Below are positions 14,297 through 21,898 of a stretch of DNA of 24,788 nt, piece after piece. Position numbers and translations under genes: made by a program. The stretch comes from CAXSDR01 sp964236445. GTDB lineage: Bacteria > Actinomycetota > Actinomycetes > Motilibacterales > Motilibacteraceae. The notes beneath the pieces are model-generated. The model did not search any database and was not told where the DNA came from. It saw only the letters and a program-made list of their open reading frames with translations. The stretch is taken from positions 1 through 24,788 of the forward strand of contig CAXSDR010000052.1 in NCBI GenBank assembly GCA_964236445.1, written 5' to 3'. Numbering within the stretch: the stretch's first letter is position 1; the number at the start of each line of letters is the position of its first letter.

Positions 14297-15567
14297 GCGG
14301 GGGTGACCCGCACTGCAGCGAGATCGCCAACCGCAACCCGACTTATGACGATCGCGACACCGAGCGGTGGGCCGCGGAAGCCGACAAGCCCTCGCACCGC
14401 ACACCGTTCGAGCGTGACCGCGCTCGCGTCGTCCACTCGAGCGCGTTGCGCCGTCTCGCCAGCAAGACCCAGGTGCACACGCCGCTCTCGGACGACTTCA
14501 TCCGCAACCGGCTGACCCACACCCTCGAGGTCGCACAGATCGGGCGCGAGCTCGGTCGGGCGCTGGGCTGCGACCCCGACATCGTGGAGACCGCCTGCCT
14601 GGCGCACGATCTCGGGCACCCGCCGTTCGGTCACAACGGCGAGACCGCGCTCGACGAGGTCGCGAGCGGCATCGGAGGGTTCGAGGGCAACGCGCAGACG
14701 CTGCGCATCCTGACCCGGCTGGAAGCGAAGTCCCAGCGCGCTGACGGGCGCAGCGCGGGCCTCAACCTGACGAGGGCCAGCCTCGACGCGGCGACCAAAT
14801 ATCCGTGGCCGCGTGCGGTGTCCGGGTCACGCCACCGCAAGTACGGCGCCTATGCCGACGATCTCGACGTCTTCACCTGGGTGCGCGCGGGCGCCGCAGA
14901 CGGGGTCCGCTGCGTCGAGGCGCAGGTGATGGACTGGGCCGACGACGTCGCCTATTCCGTGCACGATCTCGAGGACGGCATCCAGGCCGGTGCGGTCGAC
15001 CTGGCTACGCTGCGCGATCCGGCGGAGCGCGACGCCATCGCTGTCGAGGCGCAGCGCGCGTACGCCGTCGGCCTCGACCGCGAGCAGCTGAGCACGGTGC
15101 TGGCCGCCCTGGCGGAGCAGCCCTGGTGGCCGCACTCCTATGACGGCTCGCGCCGGTCGCTGGCCGGTCTCAAGGAGCTCACCAGCCGGCTGGTCGGGCG
15201 GTTCTCCGCGGCGGCAGAGGCCGACACCCGCCTGCGGCACGGCACGGGGCGGCTGACGCGCTATGGGGCGGACCTCGTCGTCGGCACGGGCACGCGGGCC
15301 GAGGTCGCGATGCTCAAGGCGGTGGCGGCGCGCTATGTCATGCACACCGATGACAGGCAGCCGTTGCTCGCCGAGCAGCGCGCCGTCATCGCGGCGCTTG
15401 CCGAGTTCCTGCTCGACCGGGCTCCCGGATCGCTGCCCCCGGTGCTGCGTGAGGACTGGCGCAGCGCGTCCGGGGACGAGGCGCGGCTGCGTGTCGTCGT
15501 CGACGCCGTCGCCTCGCTGACCGACGCATCGGCGATGGCTCTGCATGCCGGGCTTCGGACACGATGA
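14293..15567 (+). CDS. dgt: Deoxyguanosinetriphosphate triphosphohydrolase-like protein
   Basis: A 424-residue HD-domain protein. dGTPase-type enzymes hydrolyse dNTPs to deoxynucleosides and triphosphate, keeping the dNTP pool in balance. The metal site is visible as His76 (RLTHTLEVAQ), His105-Asp106 (CLAHDLGHPPFGHNGE) and the later Asp in VMDWADDVAYSVHD. The N-terminal RRLASKTQVHTP is also typical, and length fits the type-2 family. The GTG at 14293 overlaps the previous stop by 4 bp. In many actinobacteria dgt lies directly before dnaG; here a gene for a secreted protein sits between them. Substrate preference (dGTP or several dNTPs) cannot be read from sequence. Confidence 0.93.
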   Translation: MSGGDPHCSEIANRNPTYDDRDTERWAAEADKPSHRTPFERDRARVVHSSALRRLASKTQVHTPLSDDFIRNRLTHTLEVAQIGRELGRALGCDPDIVETACLAHDLGHPPFGHNGETALDEVASGIGGFEGNAQTLRILTRLEAKSQRADGRSAGLNLTRASLDAATKYPWPRAVSGSRHRKYGAYADDLDVFTWVRAGAADGVRCVEAQVMDWADDVAYSVHDLEDGIQAGAVDLATLRDPAERDAIAVEAQRAYAVGLDREQLSTVLAALAEQPWWPHSYDGSRRSLAGLKELTSRLVGRFSAAAEADTRLRHGTGRLTRYGADLVVGTGTRAEVAMLKAVAARYVMHTDDRQPLLAEQRAVIAALAEFLLDRAPGSLPPVLREDWRSASGDEARLRVVVDAVASLTDASAMALHAGLRTR

Positions 15568-15642
15568 GGGGGGCGGGGCCAACCAAGTCATAGGTCCAGG
15601 GTGTCCTTAGGGGGACATACAAGACGATTCCTTGGAGGATTC

Positions 15643-16836
15643 GTGCAACGACGCCGTATCGCAGCTCTCTCGCCGGTCATCGCCCTGGCCGCCGTCTCGC
15701 CGCTCGCACTCACGCAGAGCGCAGGCGCGCAGCCGGTCTCTGCCGCGACGGGCGTGTCCGCCGCTGCCCCCGCCGCCGTGCTACCCGGTGTGAGCCGGAC
15801 GCTCTACGTCACCACAGCCGCAGGCAAGGTCGAGGTGGCTTCGCTCCTCGCGCCTGGCCGCTACTACGTGCAGCTGCGCACCCGCGACACCACATCGAGC
15901 CGCCTGCAGGTCGTCAAGGCGCAGCCCGGCTACACGACAGCGCAGTACGTCGGGGACTGGGCCCGTTATGAGGCGAAGCGCACCGCCGGCGACGTCGCAG
16001 GCGCGCAGGCCGAGCTCGACGCCATCAACCGCAAGGTCGTCTTCTACGGCGGCGCGAGCGTGGAGCCGGGCGGTCTGGGCCAGTTCGGCACCTACTTCGG
16101 TGCCGGCACCTACTGGCTCTACGAAGACCGCTATGACGGTCCGACGCATGCCAACCGCATCAAGACGGTCGTCATGACCGGCGGCGTCGCGTCGACGCGC
16201 AGCTATCTGCCCTTCGCGGCCACTTCGGCCTACCGCGGCGAGCGCCTGAGCCTGAGCGCATCGTCGCTTCCGCGCAGCGGGTGGGTCTACACCACCAACG
16301 TCGCGGGCACCGTGCGCGGCCAGGAAATCTGGCGCATCCCCAGCGGCCTGAGCAACACGCAGGTTGCTGCGTGCATCGGAGCGCCGGCGATCGCCCCCAC
16401 CGCGACGCCCACGCCCTCGGTCAGCACGACCGCGTCGCGGATGGCGCTGGCCGCCGTGACGCCGACGCCGACGGCGACGACCACCGCCACCCCCACGGTC
16501 ACCGCTGTCGCGACAGCCACGGCGACAGTGACGGCGACGCCGACGACCACCCCGACGGCCACGCCCGTCGTGACGCTCACCCCGACCGTGACGGCCTCAC
16601 CCACGGCGACCCACACCCCGACGGCGACGGCGACCCCGACGCCGACGGTCACGCCCACGGTGCCCTGCAGCCCTCAGCTCATCCAGCTGACCGGCCGCAA
16701 CAGCGCCGGGGTCGGCACCCCGCAGTACTACTCCCTGCTGCCGGGTGACTACGTCGTGACGGACAACCGTCCCGACCAGGCAGGCTCCACGCCGGTGGCG
16801 CGCGGTCAGTGGAAGCGGTTCACCGTCGCTCCCTGA
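15643..16836 (+). CDS. Secreted protein with a Thr/Pro/Ala-rich stalk
   Basis: I do not recognise a family. The 397-residue product has a signal peptide (QRRRIAALSPVIALAAVSPL, cleavage likely after AGA near residue 29). A beta-rich domain spans about 45-240. A low-complexity Thr/Pro/Ala/Val stalk follows at about 250-340, then a short C-terminal module (about 342-397). The tail LLPGDYVVTDNRPD resembles FGAGTYWLYEDRYD of the first domain, so the tail may be a partial repeat of it. The only two cysteines (244 and 342) bracket the stalk. There is no LPxTG motif or C-terminal membrane helix. GTG 15643 is chosen for GGAGG at 15634-15638 and a compact signal peptide; an in-frame GTG at 15601 is the alternative. 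It separates dgt from dnaG. Confidence 0.7.
   Translation: MQRRRIAALSPVIALAAVSPLALTQSAGAQPVSAATGVSAAAPAAVLPGVSRTLYVTTAAGKVEVASLLAPGRYYVQLRTRDTTSSRLQVVKAQPGYTTAQYVGDWARYEAKRTAGDVAGAQAELDAINRKVVFYGGASVEPGGLGQFGTYFGAGTYWLYEDRYDGPTHANRIKTVVMTGGVASTRSYLPFAATSAYRGERLSLSASSLPRSGWVYTTNVAGTVRGQEIWRIPSGLSNTQVAACIGAPAIAPTATPTPSVSTTASRMALAAVTPTPTATTTATPTVTAVATATATVTATPTTTPTATPVVTLTPTVTASPTATHTPTATATPTPTVTPTVPCSPQLIQLTGRNSAGVGTPQYYSLLPGDYVVTDNRPDQAGSTPVARGQWKRFTVAP
16396..16664 (+). repeat. Low-complexity Thr/Pro/Ala codon repeat
   Basis: An irregular tandem of ACC/ACG, CCG/CCC, GCG/GCC and GTG/GTC codons encodes the stalk of the secreted protein. Units such as CCGACGGCGACG recur without fixed period. 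It is prone to slippage and may vary in length between strains. Confidence 0.75.
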
Positions 16837-16923
16837 TCGGCCCGCACGCCTCGGCAGTGCCTGATGTGCCCGCAGGCCGTCCCCGGATTGCTCCGGTGGG
16901 CGGCTTGCGGCGTACGCGCTGCA

Positions 16924-16936
16924 TAGACTCCGCATC
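16924..16936 (+). promoter_or_regulatory. -10-like hexamer, leaderless dnaG
   Basis: TAGACT (16924-16929), 7 nt, then GTG 16937. This is the best -10 match of the leaderless set. TTGCGG at 16905-16910 resembles a -35 but the 13-bp spacer is too short. Confidence 0.5.
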
Positions 16937-18772
16937 GTGAGCGGCCGAATCCGAGAAGAGGACGTCGCCCTCGTCAAGGAGCGGGTCAACATCGGCGAGG
17001 TCGTCGGCGACTACATGACCTTGCGCAATGTGGGCGGGCGGCTGACCGGGCTGTGTCCCTTCCACGACGAGAAGACGCCGTCGTTCAACGTGCGCCCGAG
17101 CATGGGCGTGTTCAAGTGCTTCGGCTGCCAGGAGTCCGGCGACGCGATCGCGTTCCTGATGAAGCTGGACCAGCTCTCGTTCCACGACGCCGTCGAACGG
17201 CTCGCGACCAGGGCCGGCGTGACGCTGCGCTACGAGGACGGCTCCGGCCCGACGCAGCAGGAGCGAGGTCTTCGCACCCGCCTGTTCGACGCCCACCGCG
17301 CCGCGGCAGAGTTCTATGCCGAGCGCCTCGTCGGTGCCGACGCACAGGTTGCCCGCAAGTTCCTCAGCGACCGCGGCTTCGACCGGGAGGCCGCCGAGAC
17401 GTTCGGGGTCGGTTATGCCCCGCGTGACGGTGACGCGCTCGTGCGCCACCTGCGCGGGCGCGGCTTCCGCGATGAGGAGCTGGTGACAGGCGGCCTCGCG
17501 TCGGAGGGGCGCGGGGCCTACGACCGCTTCCGCGGCCGGCTGGTCTGGCCGATCCGCGACGCCGCGTCTGCAGTCATCGGCTTCGGCGCGCGCCGACTGC
17601 ACGACGACGACAAGGTGGCCGCGAAATACCTCAACACCTCCGAGACGCCGATCTACAAGAAGTCGTCGGTGCTCTATGGCGTCGACCTCGCGCGCAAGGA
17701 GATCGCGCGCCGACGGCAGGCAGTGATCGTCGAGGGTTATACCGACGTCATGGCCTGTCATCTTGCCGGCATCCCGACCGCGATCGCGTCGTGCGGCACC
17801 GCGTTCGGGGAGGCGCACTCGCGCATCATCCGTGGGTTCCTGATGGACCAGGACGAGTTCCGCGGCGAGATCATCTTCACCTTCGACGGCGACGAGGCCG
17901 GCCAGCGCGCGGCCCTGAAAGCGTTCGAGGGCGACCAGCGCTTCCTCACGCAGACGTTCGTCGCCGTCGAGCCCAACGGCGAGGACCCGTGCGATCTGCG
18001 CCTCAGCGCGGGCGACGAGGGACTGCGCGATCTCATCAGCCAGCGGGTTCCACTGTTCGAGTTCGCCCTCAACAGCGAAGTCGCCCGCTACGACATCAAC
18101 ACCGCCGAGGGGCGCACAGCGGCGCGCCGGGCCGGCATGACGATCGTGCGCCAGATCAAGGACGTCAAGCTGCGTGAGGAGTACGCGCGCCGTCTCGCCG
18201 GGCTCACCGGGCTCGCCGACCCCAACGAGCTCGTTCAGGAGGCCGGGGGTGGCCTCGTGGGGGCGCAACGGGCACGCCGTGCGGAGCCCCGTGCGGCCGA
18301 CGACCCCGTGCTGCTCGTCGAGCGCGAGACCGTCAAGATCGCGGTGCAGGCCCCGGAGCTCGTGGGCCTCACGTTCGACCTGCTCGACCGCGCGGTCTTC
18401 AGCGACGAGGGCTATGCCCGGGTGCGTGACGCGGTGGCGGCGGCCGGGGGAGCGCAAGCGGCCCACGCCGGCGAGGCATGGGTGCAGAAGGTGCGCGCAG
18501 CCGCCGACGACGAACGTGTCGCAGCGCTGGTGACGGAGCTTGCGGTCGAACCGTTGCAGTCCGAGAGCGCACTGGAGCAGCGCTACGCCCGGTCGCTCGT
18601 CGCCCGCGTCGAGGAGATCTGGCTCACCCGGCGCATCGCCGAGCTCAAGAGTCGGTTGGAGCGAACGAATCCCGTTGACCAGGCGACGGGCTACAACAAG
18701 CTCTTCGGCGAGCTGATCGCCCTGGAGCCCCTTCGGCGTACGTTGCGCGAACGGGCGATCGGCGACGTCTGA
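16937..18772 (+). CDS. dnaG: DNA primase
   Basis: The 611-residue primase makes RNA primers for replication. The CHC2 zinc domain carries Cys40, His43, Cys61 and Cys64 (CPFH and CFGC). The TOPRIM domain has the conserved Glu266 in VIVEGYTDVMACH and the DGD pair at 317-319 (FTFDGDEAG). The RNA polymerase basic domain lies between them, with YLNTSETPIYKKS. The C-terminal 180 residues are the helicase-binding domain. Length is normal. The GTG start matches family N-termini (REEDVALVKERVNIGEVVGDY) and follows TAGACT by 7 nt. A sigma-70 factor follows, separated by a 9-bp tandem repeat. In some actinobacteria rpoD/sigma genes lie near dnaG, recalling the macromolecular-synthesis operon. Confidence 0.97.
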   Translation: MSGRIREEDVALVKERVNIGEVVGDYMTLRNVGGRLTGLCPFHDEKTPSFNVRPSMGVFKCFGCQESGDAIAFLMKLDQLSFHDAVERLATRAGVTLRYEDGSGPTQQERGLRTRLFDAHRAAAEFYAERLVGADAQVARKFLSDRGFDREAAETFGVGYAPRDGDALVRHLRGRGFRDEELVTGGLASEGRGAYDRFRGRLVWPIRDAASAVIGFGARRLHDDDKVAAKYLNTSETPIYKKSSVLYGVDLARKEIARRRQAVIVEGYTDVMACHLAGIPTAIASCGTAFGEAHSRIIRGFLMDQDEFRGEIIFTFDGDEAGQRAALKAFEGDQRFLTQTFVAVEPNGEDPCDLRLSAGDEGLRDLISQRVPLFEFALNSEVARYDINTAEGRTAARRAGMTIVRQIKDVKLREEYARRLAGLTGLADPNELVQEAGGGLVGAQRARRAEPRAADDPVLLVERETVKIAVQAPELVGLTFDLLDRAVFSDEGYARVRDAVAAAGGAQAAHAGEAWVQKVRAAADDERVAALVTELAVEPLQSESALEQRYARSLVARVEEIWLTRRIAELKSRLERTNPVDQATGYNKLFGELIALEPLRRTLRERAIGDV

Positions 18773-18799
18773 GCGCTGCTAGCGCTGCTAGCGCTGCCT
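18773..18799. repeat. 9-bp tandem repeat (3 units) after dnaG
   Basis: GCGCTGCTA, GCGCTGCTA, GCGCTGCCT directly follow the dnaG stop. The unit contains the palindromes AGCGCT and GCTAGC, so single strands can fold into short hairpins. It might slow transcription between dnaG and the sigma gene; no T-run is present. Confidence 0.7.
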
Positions 18800-18834
18800 G
18801 GGGACAACTCACGACGCCCGCCGCGCTTTCCCGC

Positions 18835-18846
18835 GACACTGACGTG
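18835..18846 (+). promoter_or_regulatory. -10-like hexamer for the sigma factor gene
   Basis: GACACT (18835-18840) followed by 6 nt (GACGTG) and GTG 18847. The spacing favours 18847 over the GTG at 18844 as the start. Confidence 0.4.
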
Positions 18847-19809
18847 GTGCCCCAGAACGCCCGAGCCGCTGCGAGTGACGCCCCGTCAGCCGACCTGCTC
18901 CAGGTCTATCTGCGTGAGGTCGGCCGTGTCGCACTGCTGAGCGCCGAGCTCGAGGTCGACCTGGCGCACCGCATCGAAGTGGGCATCTTCGCGGCCGAGC
19001 GCCTGGCAGCCATCGAGGCTGACCCCGGTGCCTGCCCCGTTCTGCAGCGCGATCTGCGCACCCTGGTGGGCGACGGTGCGCGCGCGAAGGAGCACCTCGT
19101 GTCGGCCAACCTGCGGCTGGTCGTGACGGTGGCGAAGCGCTATGTCGGTCGAGGCCTGCCGCTGCTCGACCTGGTGCAGGAGGGCAACGTCGGGCTGATC
19201 CGCGCGGTGGAGAAGTTCGACTGCCGCCGCGGCTACAAGTTCTCCACCTATGCCGTGTGGTGGATCCGGCAGGCCGTGGCGCGGTCGGTGGCCGACCAGG
19301 GCCGCACCATCCGCATGCCGGTGCACGTGCTGGAGCTCGTCAACCGCGTGGGGCGATCACGGCGCGACCTCGCGGTCGAGCTCGGACGCAACCCCACGCA
19401 CGAGGAGGTCGCCTGCCGGGCTGACGTCACGGTCGCGCGGGTGGAGGAGCTCACCGCGCTCGCCGTCGATCCCGTGTCGCTGCACGCGACCGTCGGTGCC
19501 GACGACAGCGGTGAGCTCTCGGAGCTGATCGAGGACACGCACGCGCTGGCTCCCATCGATGCGGTGAGCGGGCGCCTGCTCGCCCGGCACGTCGAGGACG
19601 TGCTGACCTGCCTCCGGCCCCACGACCGGGTGGTGGTGGAGCTGCGTTTCGGTCTCAGGGACGGCAAGCCCCGCACCTTCGAGGAAGTCGCACACGCACT
19701 CGGCTCGACTCGCGAGGCGGTGCGCCAGGTGGAGGCTCGCACGTTGGCCAAGCTGCGCCAGCCGGTTTATGCCGAGCAGCTGCGCGGTTATCTGCGCGAC
19801 GAGGCTTAG
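18847..19809 (+). CDS. Group 2 sigma-70 RNA polymerase sigma factor
   Basis: A 320-residue primary-like sigma factor without the long region 1.1. Region 1.2 is DLLQVYLREVGRVALLSAE. Region 2 contains NLRLVVTVAKRYVGRGL, LLDLVQEGNVGLIRAVEKFD (core binding) and FSTYAVWWIRQAVARS (-10 recognition), which match the primary sigma consensus closely. Region 3 follows TIRMPVHVLELVN. Region 4 has RTFEEVAHALGSTREAVRQVEARTLAKLR (-35 recognition). This is the HrdA/C/D- or SigB-like class, often growth-phase or stress related; the main RpoD is expected elsewhere. GTG 18847 is preferred over 18844 because of the upstream hexamer. Its TAG stop forms the start of the next gene's -10-like hexamer. Confidence 0.92.
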   Translation: MPQNARAAASDAPSADLLQVYLREVGRVALLSAELEVDLAHRIEVGIFAAERLAAIEADPGACPVLQRDLRTLVGDGARAKEHLVSANLRLVVTVAKRYVGRGLPLLDLVQEGNVGLIRAVEKFDCRRGYKFSTYAVWWIRQAVARSVADQGRTIRMPVHVLELVNRVGRSRRDLAVELGRNPTHEEVACRADVTVARVEELTALAVDPVSLHATVGADDSGELSELIEDTHALAPIDAVSGRLLARHVEDVLTCLRPHDRVVVELRFGLRDGKPRTFEEVAHALGSTREAVRQVEARTLAKLRQPVYAEQLRGYLRDEA

Positions 19810-19818
19810 GGTCGACAC
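19807..19818 (+). promoter_or_regulatory. -10-like hexamer overlapping the sigma stop codon
   Basis: TAGGGT (19807-19812) uses the TAG stop of the sigma gene and is followed by 6 nt and GTG 19819, a leaderless arrangement. Confidence 0.35.
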
Positions 19819-20340
19819 GTGGCTCTTCTGCGTCGTCGCGCCGCCCCCGAGGCCATCCGCGCGATGCGGCTCGAGCGCGGCGAACGGGTGCTGACGTGGG
19901 CACCGCTCGCTGCTGGCGCCGGCACGGTCGCCGCCACTGACCGAGCGCTTCACGTCCTGACCGGTTCGGGCAGCTCGGAGATCGCGACGCTGAGGTGGCA
20001 CGAGATGCTCCGTGCAGTGTGGGAGGCAGACTCCTCGACGCTGGTGCTCGACGTCTCGGTCGAGCCCGACGGAAGCCGACGCGAGCGGCTCGCGCTGGAC
20101 GGCGGTGGGCATCGCCTGCCCGAGACGGTGCGTGAGCGGGTCACCTCGAGCATCGTCCTGGCTCAGCACGTGCCCCTCATCGGCCGGGCGGGCGTGCGCG
20201 TGGTGGCGCGACGAGTTCCCGGGAGGTCTGACCTGCTGTGGCAGCTGCATCCCGATTCGGGCATCGATCTTCGCCGAACTGAGCTTCGTGCTTCGGCGGA
20301 GGCGTCACTCGAGGCGATCCGGGCCTCGCTCGCGTCGTGA
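19819..20340 (+). CDS. Conserved actinobacterial hypothetical, possibly PH-like
   Basis: The 173-residue protein is not one I can name. It starts with an arginine-rich helix (ALLRRRAAPEAIRAM). A run of beta strands follows (GERVLTWAPL, GTVAATDRALHVLT, EIATLRWHEMLRAVWEAD, STLVLDVSV), and helical segments come last. The pattern of a TDRALHVL strand followed by RWHEM..W resembles bacterial PH-like domains that carry xxATDxRLHVL motifs, a weak inference. It has no signal peptide or membrane helix. GTG 19819 follows TAGGGT by 6 nt. The stop lies 3 bp from the convergent topoisomerase stop, leaving no room for a separate terminator. Confidence 0.7.
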   Translation: MALLRRRAAPEAIRAMRLERGERVLTWAPLAAGAGTVAATDRALHVLTGSGSSEIATLRWHEMLRAVWEADSSTLVLDVSVEPDGSRRERLALDGGGHRLPETVRERVTSSIVLAQHVPLIGRAGVRVVARRVPGRSDLLWQLHPDSGIDLRRTELRASAEASLEAIRASLAS

Positions 20341-20343
20341 GAT

Positions 20344-21438
20344 TCAGGCCGCCTGTGTCAGGAGTTTGCGGCGAGCGCGGCTGACCGACGGCCGTCGTGC
20401 GGCCGCCGAGCGCTGGGTCAGCAGATTGAGAACCGCGGCTTCGATGTGCCCATGCGTGGCCGGTTGGCCGAACGTCGCGTCCTCGCCCAGCTCGCCGAGC
20501 ACGGGCGATATCGACACGCCGTCCTCGAACATGTCGATGACGCGCGGGTCGATATATGAGCGACGGCACACGGCGGGTGTGTTGCCGAGATAGCTGCTCA
20601 CCTCGGTGACTGCCCGACTCACGGCCCGCTTGCGCGCCGTTGGGCTCTCGGCGGTCTGCATCGACACTGCGAGACCGACGGCCATGAGGACGGTGGCGTG
20701 CCAGGTGCGGAAGTCCTTCGCCGTCACGCCGCCGCCCGTCACGTCGCGCACGTAGGCATTGATGTCCGCCGACTTCACGTCGACCCATGGCCCGTCGCCA
20801 TCGTCGGCGCGGTAGGCGAGGAGCTCCGCGTTGCCGGGGTCGTCGCGCTCGAGCAGCTCCTTCACCACCGCGCGTACGTCGTCATCGACGATCGACTGCA
20901 CGCGCTCCTTGGAACCTTTGGCAAGGTATTCGAAGACGACGGCTTCGCCGTCGATCGTCGTGTGCTCGCGGCGGATCGTCGCGAGCCCGTAGGTGCCGTT
21001 CTCCTCGGCGTACTCCTCGCTACCGATGCGGAAGAAGCCCAGGTCGAGCAGCCGGAAAGCACAGGCGAGCGCGCGGGTGCGTGTCATCGTCGACTGCGCC
21101 AGGTCCTCGCGTACGCGCTCGCGAGCGGTCGGAAGTCGCTCGGCGAACGTCAGCACACGCTCGTGCTTCTCGCGGTCTCGCTCCACACGCCACTGGTCGT
21201 GATAGCGATATTGGCGTCGCCCTGCGGCGTCTGTGCCGATCGCCTGGATGTGGCCGTTCGCGTAGGGACAGATCCAGACGTCCTTCCAAGCGGGCGGCAG
21301 GACCAGGCTCGAGATGCGCTCGAGCACGTCAGGCGCCGTGACGGTGGAGCCGTCCTGCCAGGCATAGCTGATCGAACGGCCGCGCCGACGGCGGGTGATG
21401 CCGGGCTTGGTGCAGTCGGCGCGGCGCAGTCGTGGCAT
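20344..21438 (-). CDS. DNA topoisomerase IB (poxvirus-type)
   Basis: The 364-residue type IB topoisomerase relaxes supercoils by transient single-strand cleavage. The N-terminal domain (about 1-90) has PPAWKDVWICPYANGHIQAIG. The catalytic domain keeps the key residues: Arg137 (FFRIGSEEYAEENGTYGL), Lys174 (YLAKGSKE), Arg244 (KDFRTWHAT), Asn286 in place of the viral His (LGNTP), as in other bacterial members, and the nucleophile Tyr295 (CRRSYIDP). ATG 21438 starts 9 bp after the stop of the DUF5709-type gene, so co-transcription is likely. TAGCCC, 6 nt upstream, is a poor -10 match. Bacterial TopIB is optional and patchy in distribution; its role in the cell is not well defined. Confidence 0.93.
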   Translation of the reverse strand: MPRLRRADCTKPGITRRRRGRSISYAWQDGSTVTAPDVLERISSLVLPPAWKDVWICPYANGHIQAIGTDAAGRRQYRYHDQWRVERDREKHERVLTFAERLPTARERVREDLAQSTMTRTRALACAFRLLDLGFFRIGSEEYAEENGTYGLATIRREHTTIDGEAVVFEYLAKGSKERVQSIVDDDVRAVVKELLERDDPGNAELLAYRADDGDGPWVDVKSADINAYVRDVTGGGVTAKDFRTWHATVLMAVGLAVSMQTAESPTARKRAVSRAVTEVSSYLGNTPAVCRRSYIDPRVIDMFEDGVSISPVLGELGEDATFGQPATHGHIEAAVLNLLTQRSAAARRPSVSRARRKLLTQAA

Positions 21439-21447
21439 CGGAGCGGG

Positions 21448-21867
21448 CTAACCCTCGTGAACGTGCATGGCTGCTTCTTCGGCAGAGACGTCGGACTCTC
21501 CCTCGAGGTAGGCGCTCGCAATGGCGTCGGGCTCGTTGTCGCGCGAGGAACCCTGGTCCGGCTGCACCAGGCGACCAACGGGCGCCTCGTCATCGACATC
21601 GTCGTAGGTGTCGCTGACCGGATGGCGAAAGTCGTTCCGCGGCTCGATGTCGGTGTCCGGCACTTCGCGGGCCATCTTGCGGTTCAGGGACTCGCCGTCG
21701 ATCTCCTCCTGAACCGTTGTGCCAACCTGGAAAACCCCGACGTAGTGGTCTCCCGGCAGGGCCGGCTCCTGGGGATCGGGAATGCGCTCGCGCTCAGGAG
21801 AACTGTCGTCGACGGTGTCGGGAAACGCGGGGTCGAGGTCGAAGCTCTCGGTGTTCGGGACTGTCAT
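21448..21867 (-). CDS. Acidic DUF5709-type protein
   Basis: A 139-residue, strongly acidic, probably largely disordered protein. The C-terminal part, VGRLVQPDQGSSRDNEPDAI then SAEEAAMHV, matches my memory of the DUF5709 family found across actinobacteria. No enzyme motif, signal peptide or membrane helix is present. ATG 21867 is preceded by AAAGGGAGA, a good ribosome binding site. The gene lies 31 bp behind the YtxH-like gene and 9 bp before the topoisomerase gene, all on the minus strand. Function is unknown; co-occurrence with a YtxH-like protein suggests, without proof, a stress-related group. Confidence 0.75.
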   Translation of the reverse strand: MTVPNTESFDLDPAFPDTVDDSSPERERIPDPQEPALPGDHYVGVFQVGTTVQEEIDGESLNRKMAREVPDTDIEPRNDFRHPVSDTYDDVDDEAPVGRLVQPDQGSSRDNEPDAIASAYLEGESDVSAEEAAMHVHEG

Positions 21868-21898
21868 GGTCTCCCTTTCGTTGAGAGGGTGGGCGGGC

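Noticed and set aside
16396..16664. CRISPR or satellite-like repeat in the secreted protein gene
   Set aside because: The repetition follows codons for Thr, Pro, Ala and Val in an open frame, without fixed repeat or spacer length.
16820..18466. A 548-codon minus-strand frame over dnaG
   Set aside because: It is the antisense of the primase, whose zinc and TOPRIM motifs are complete.
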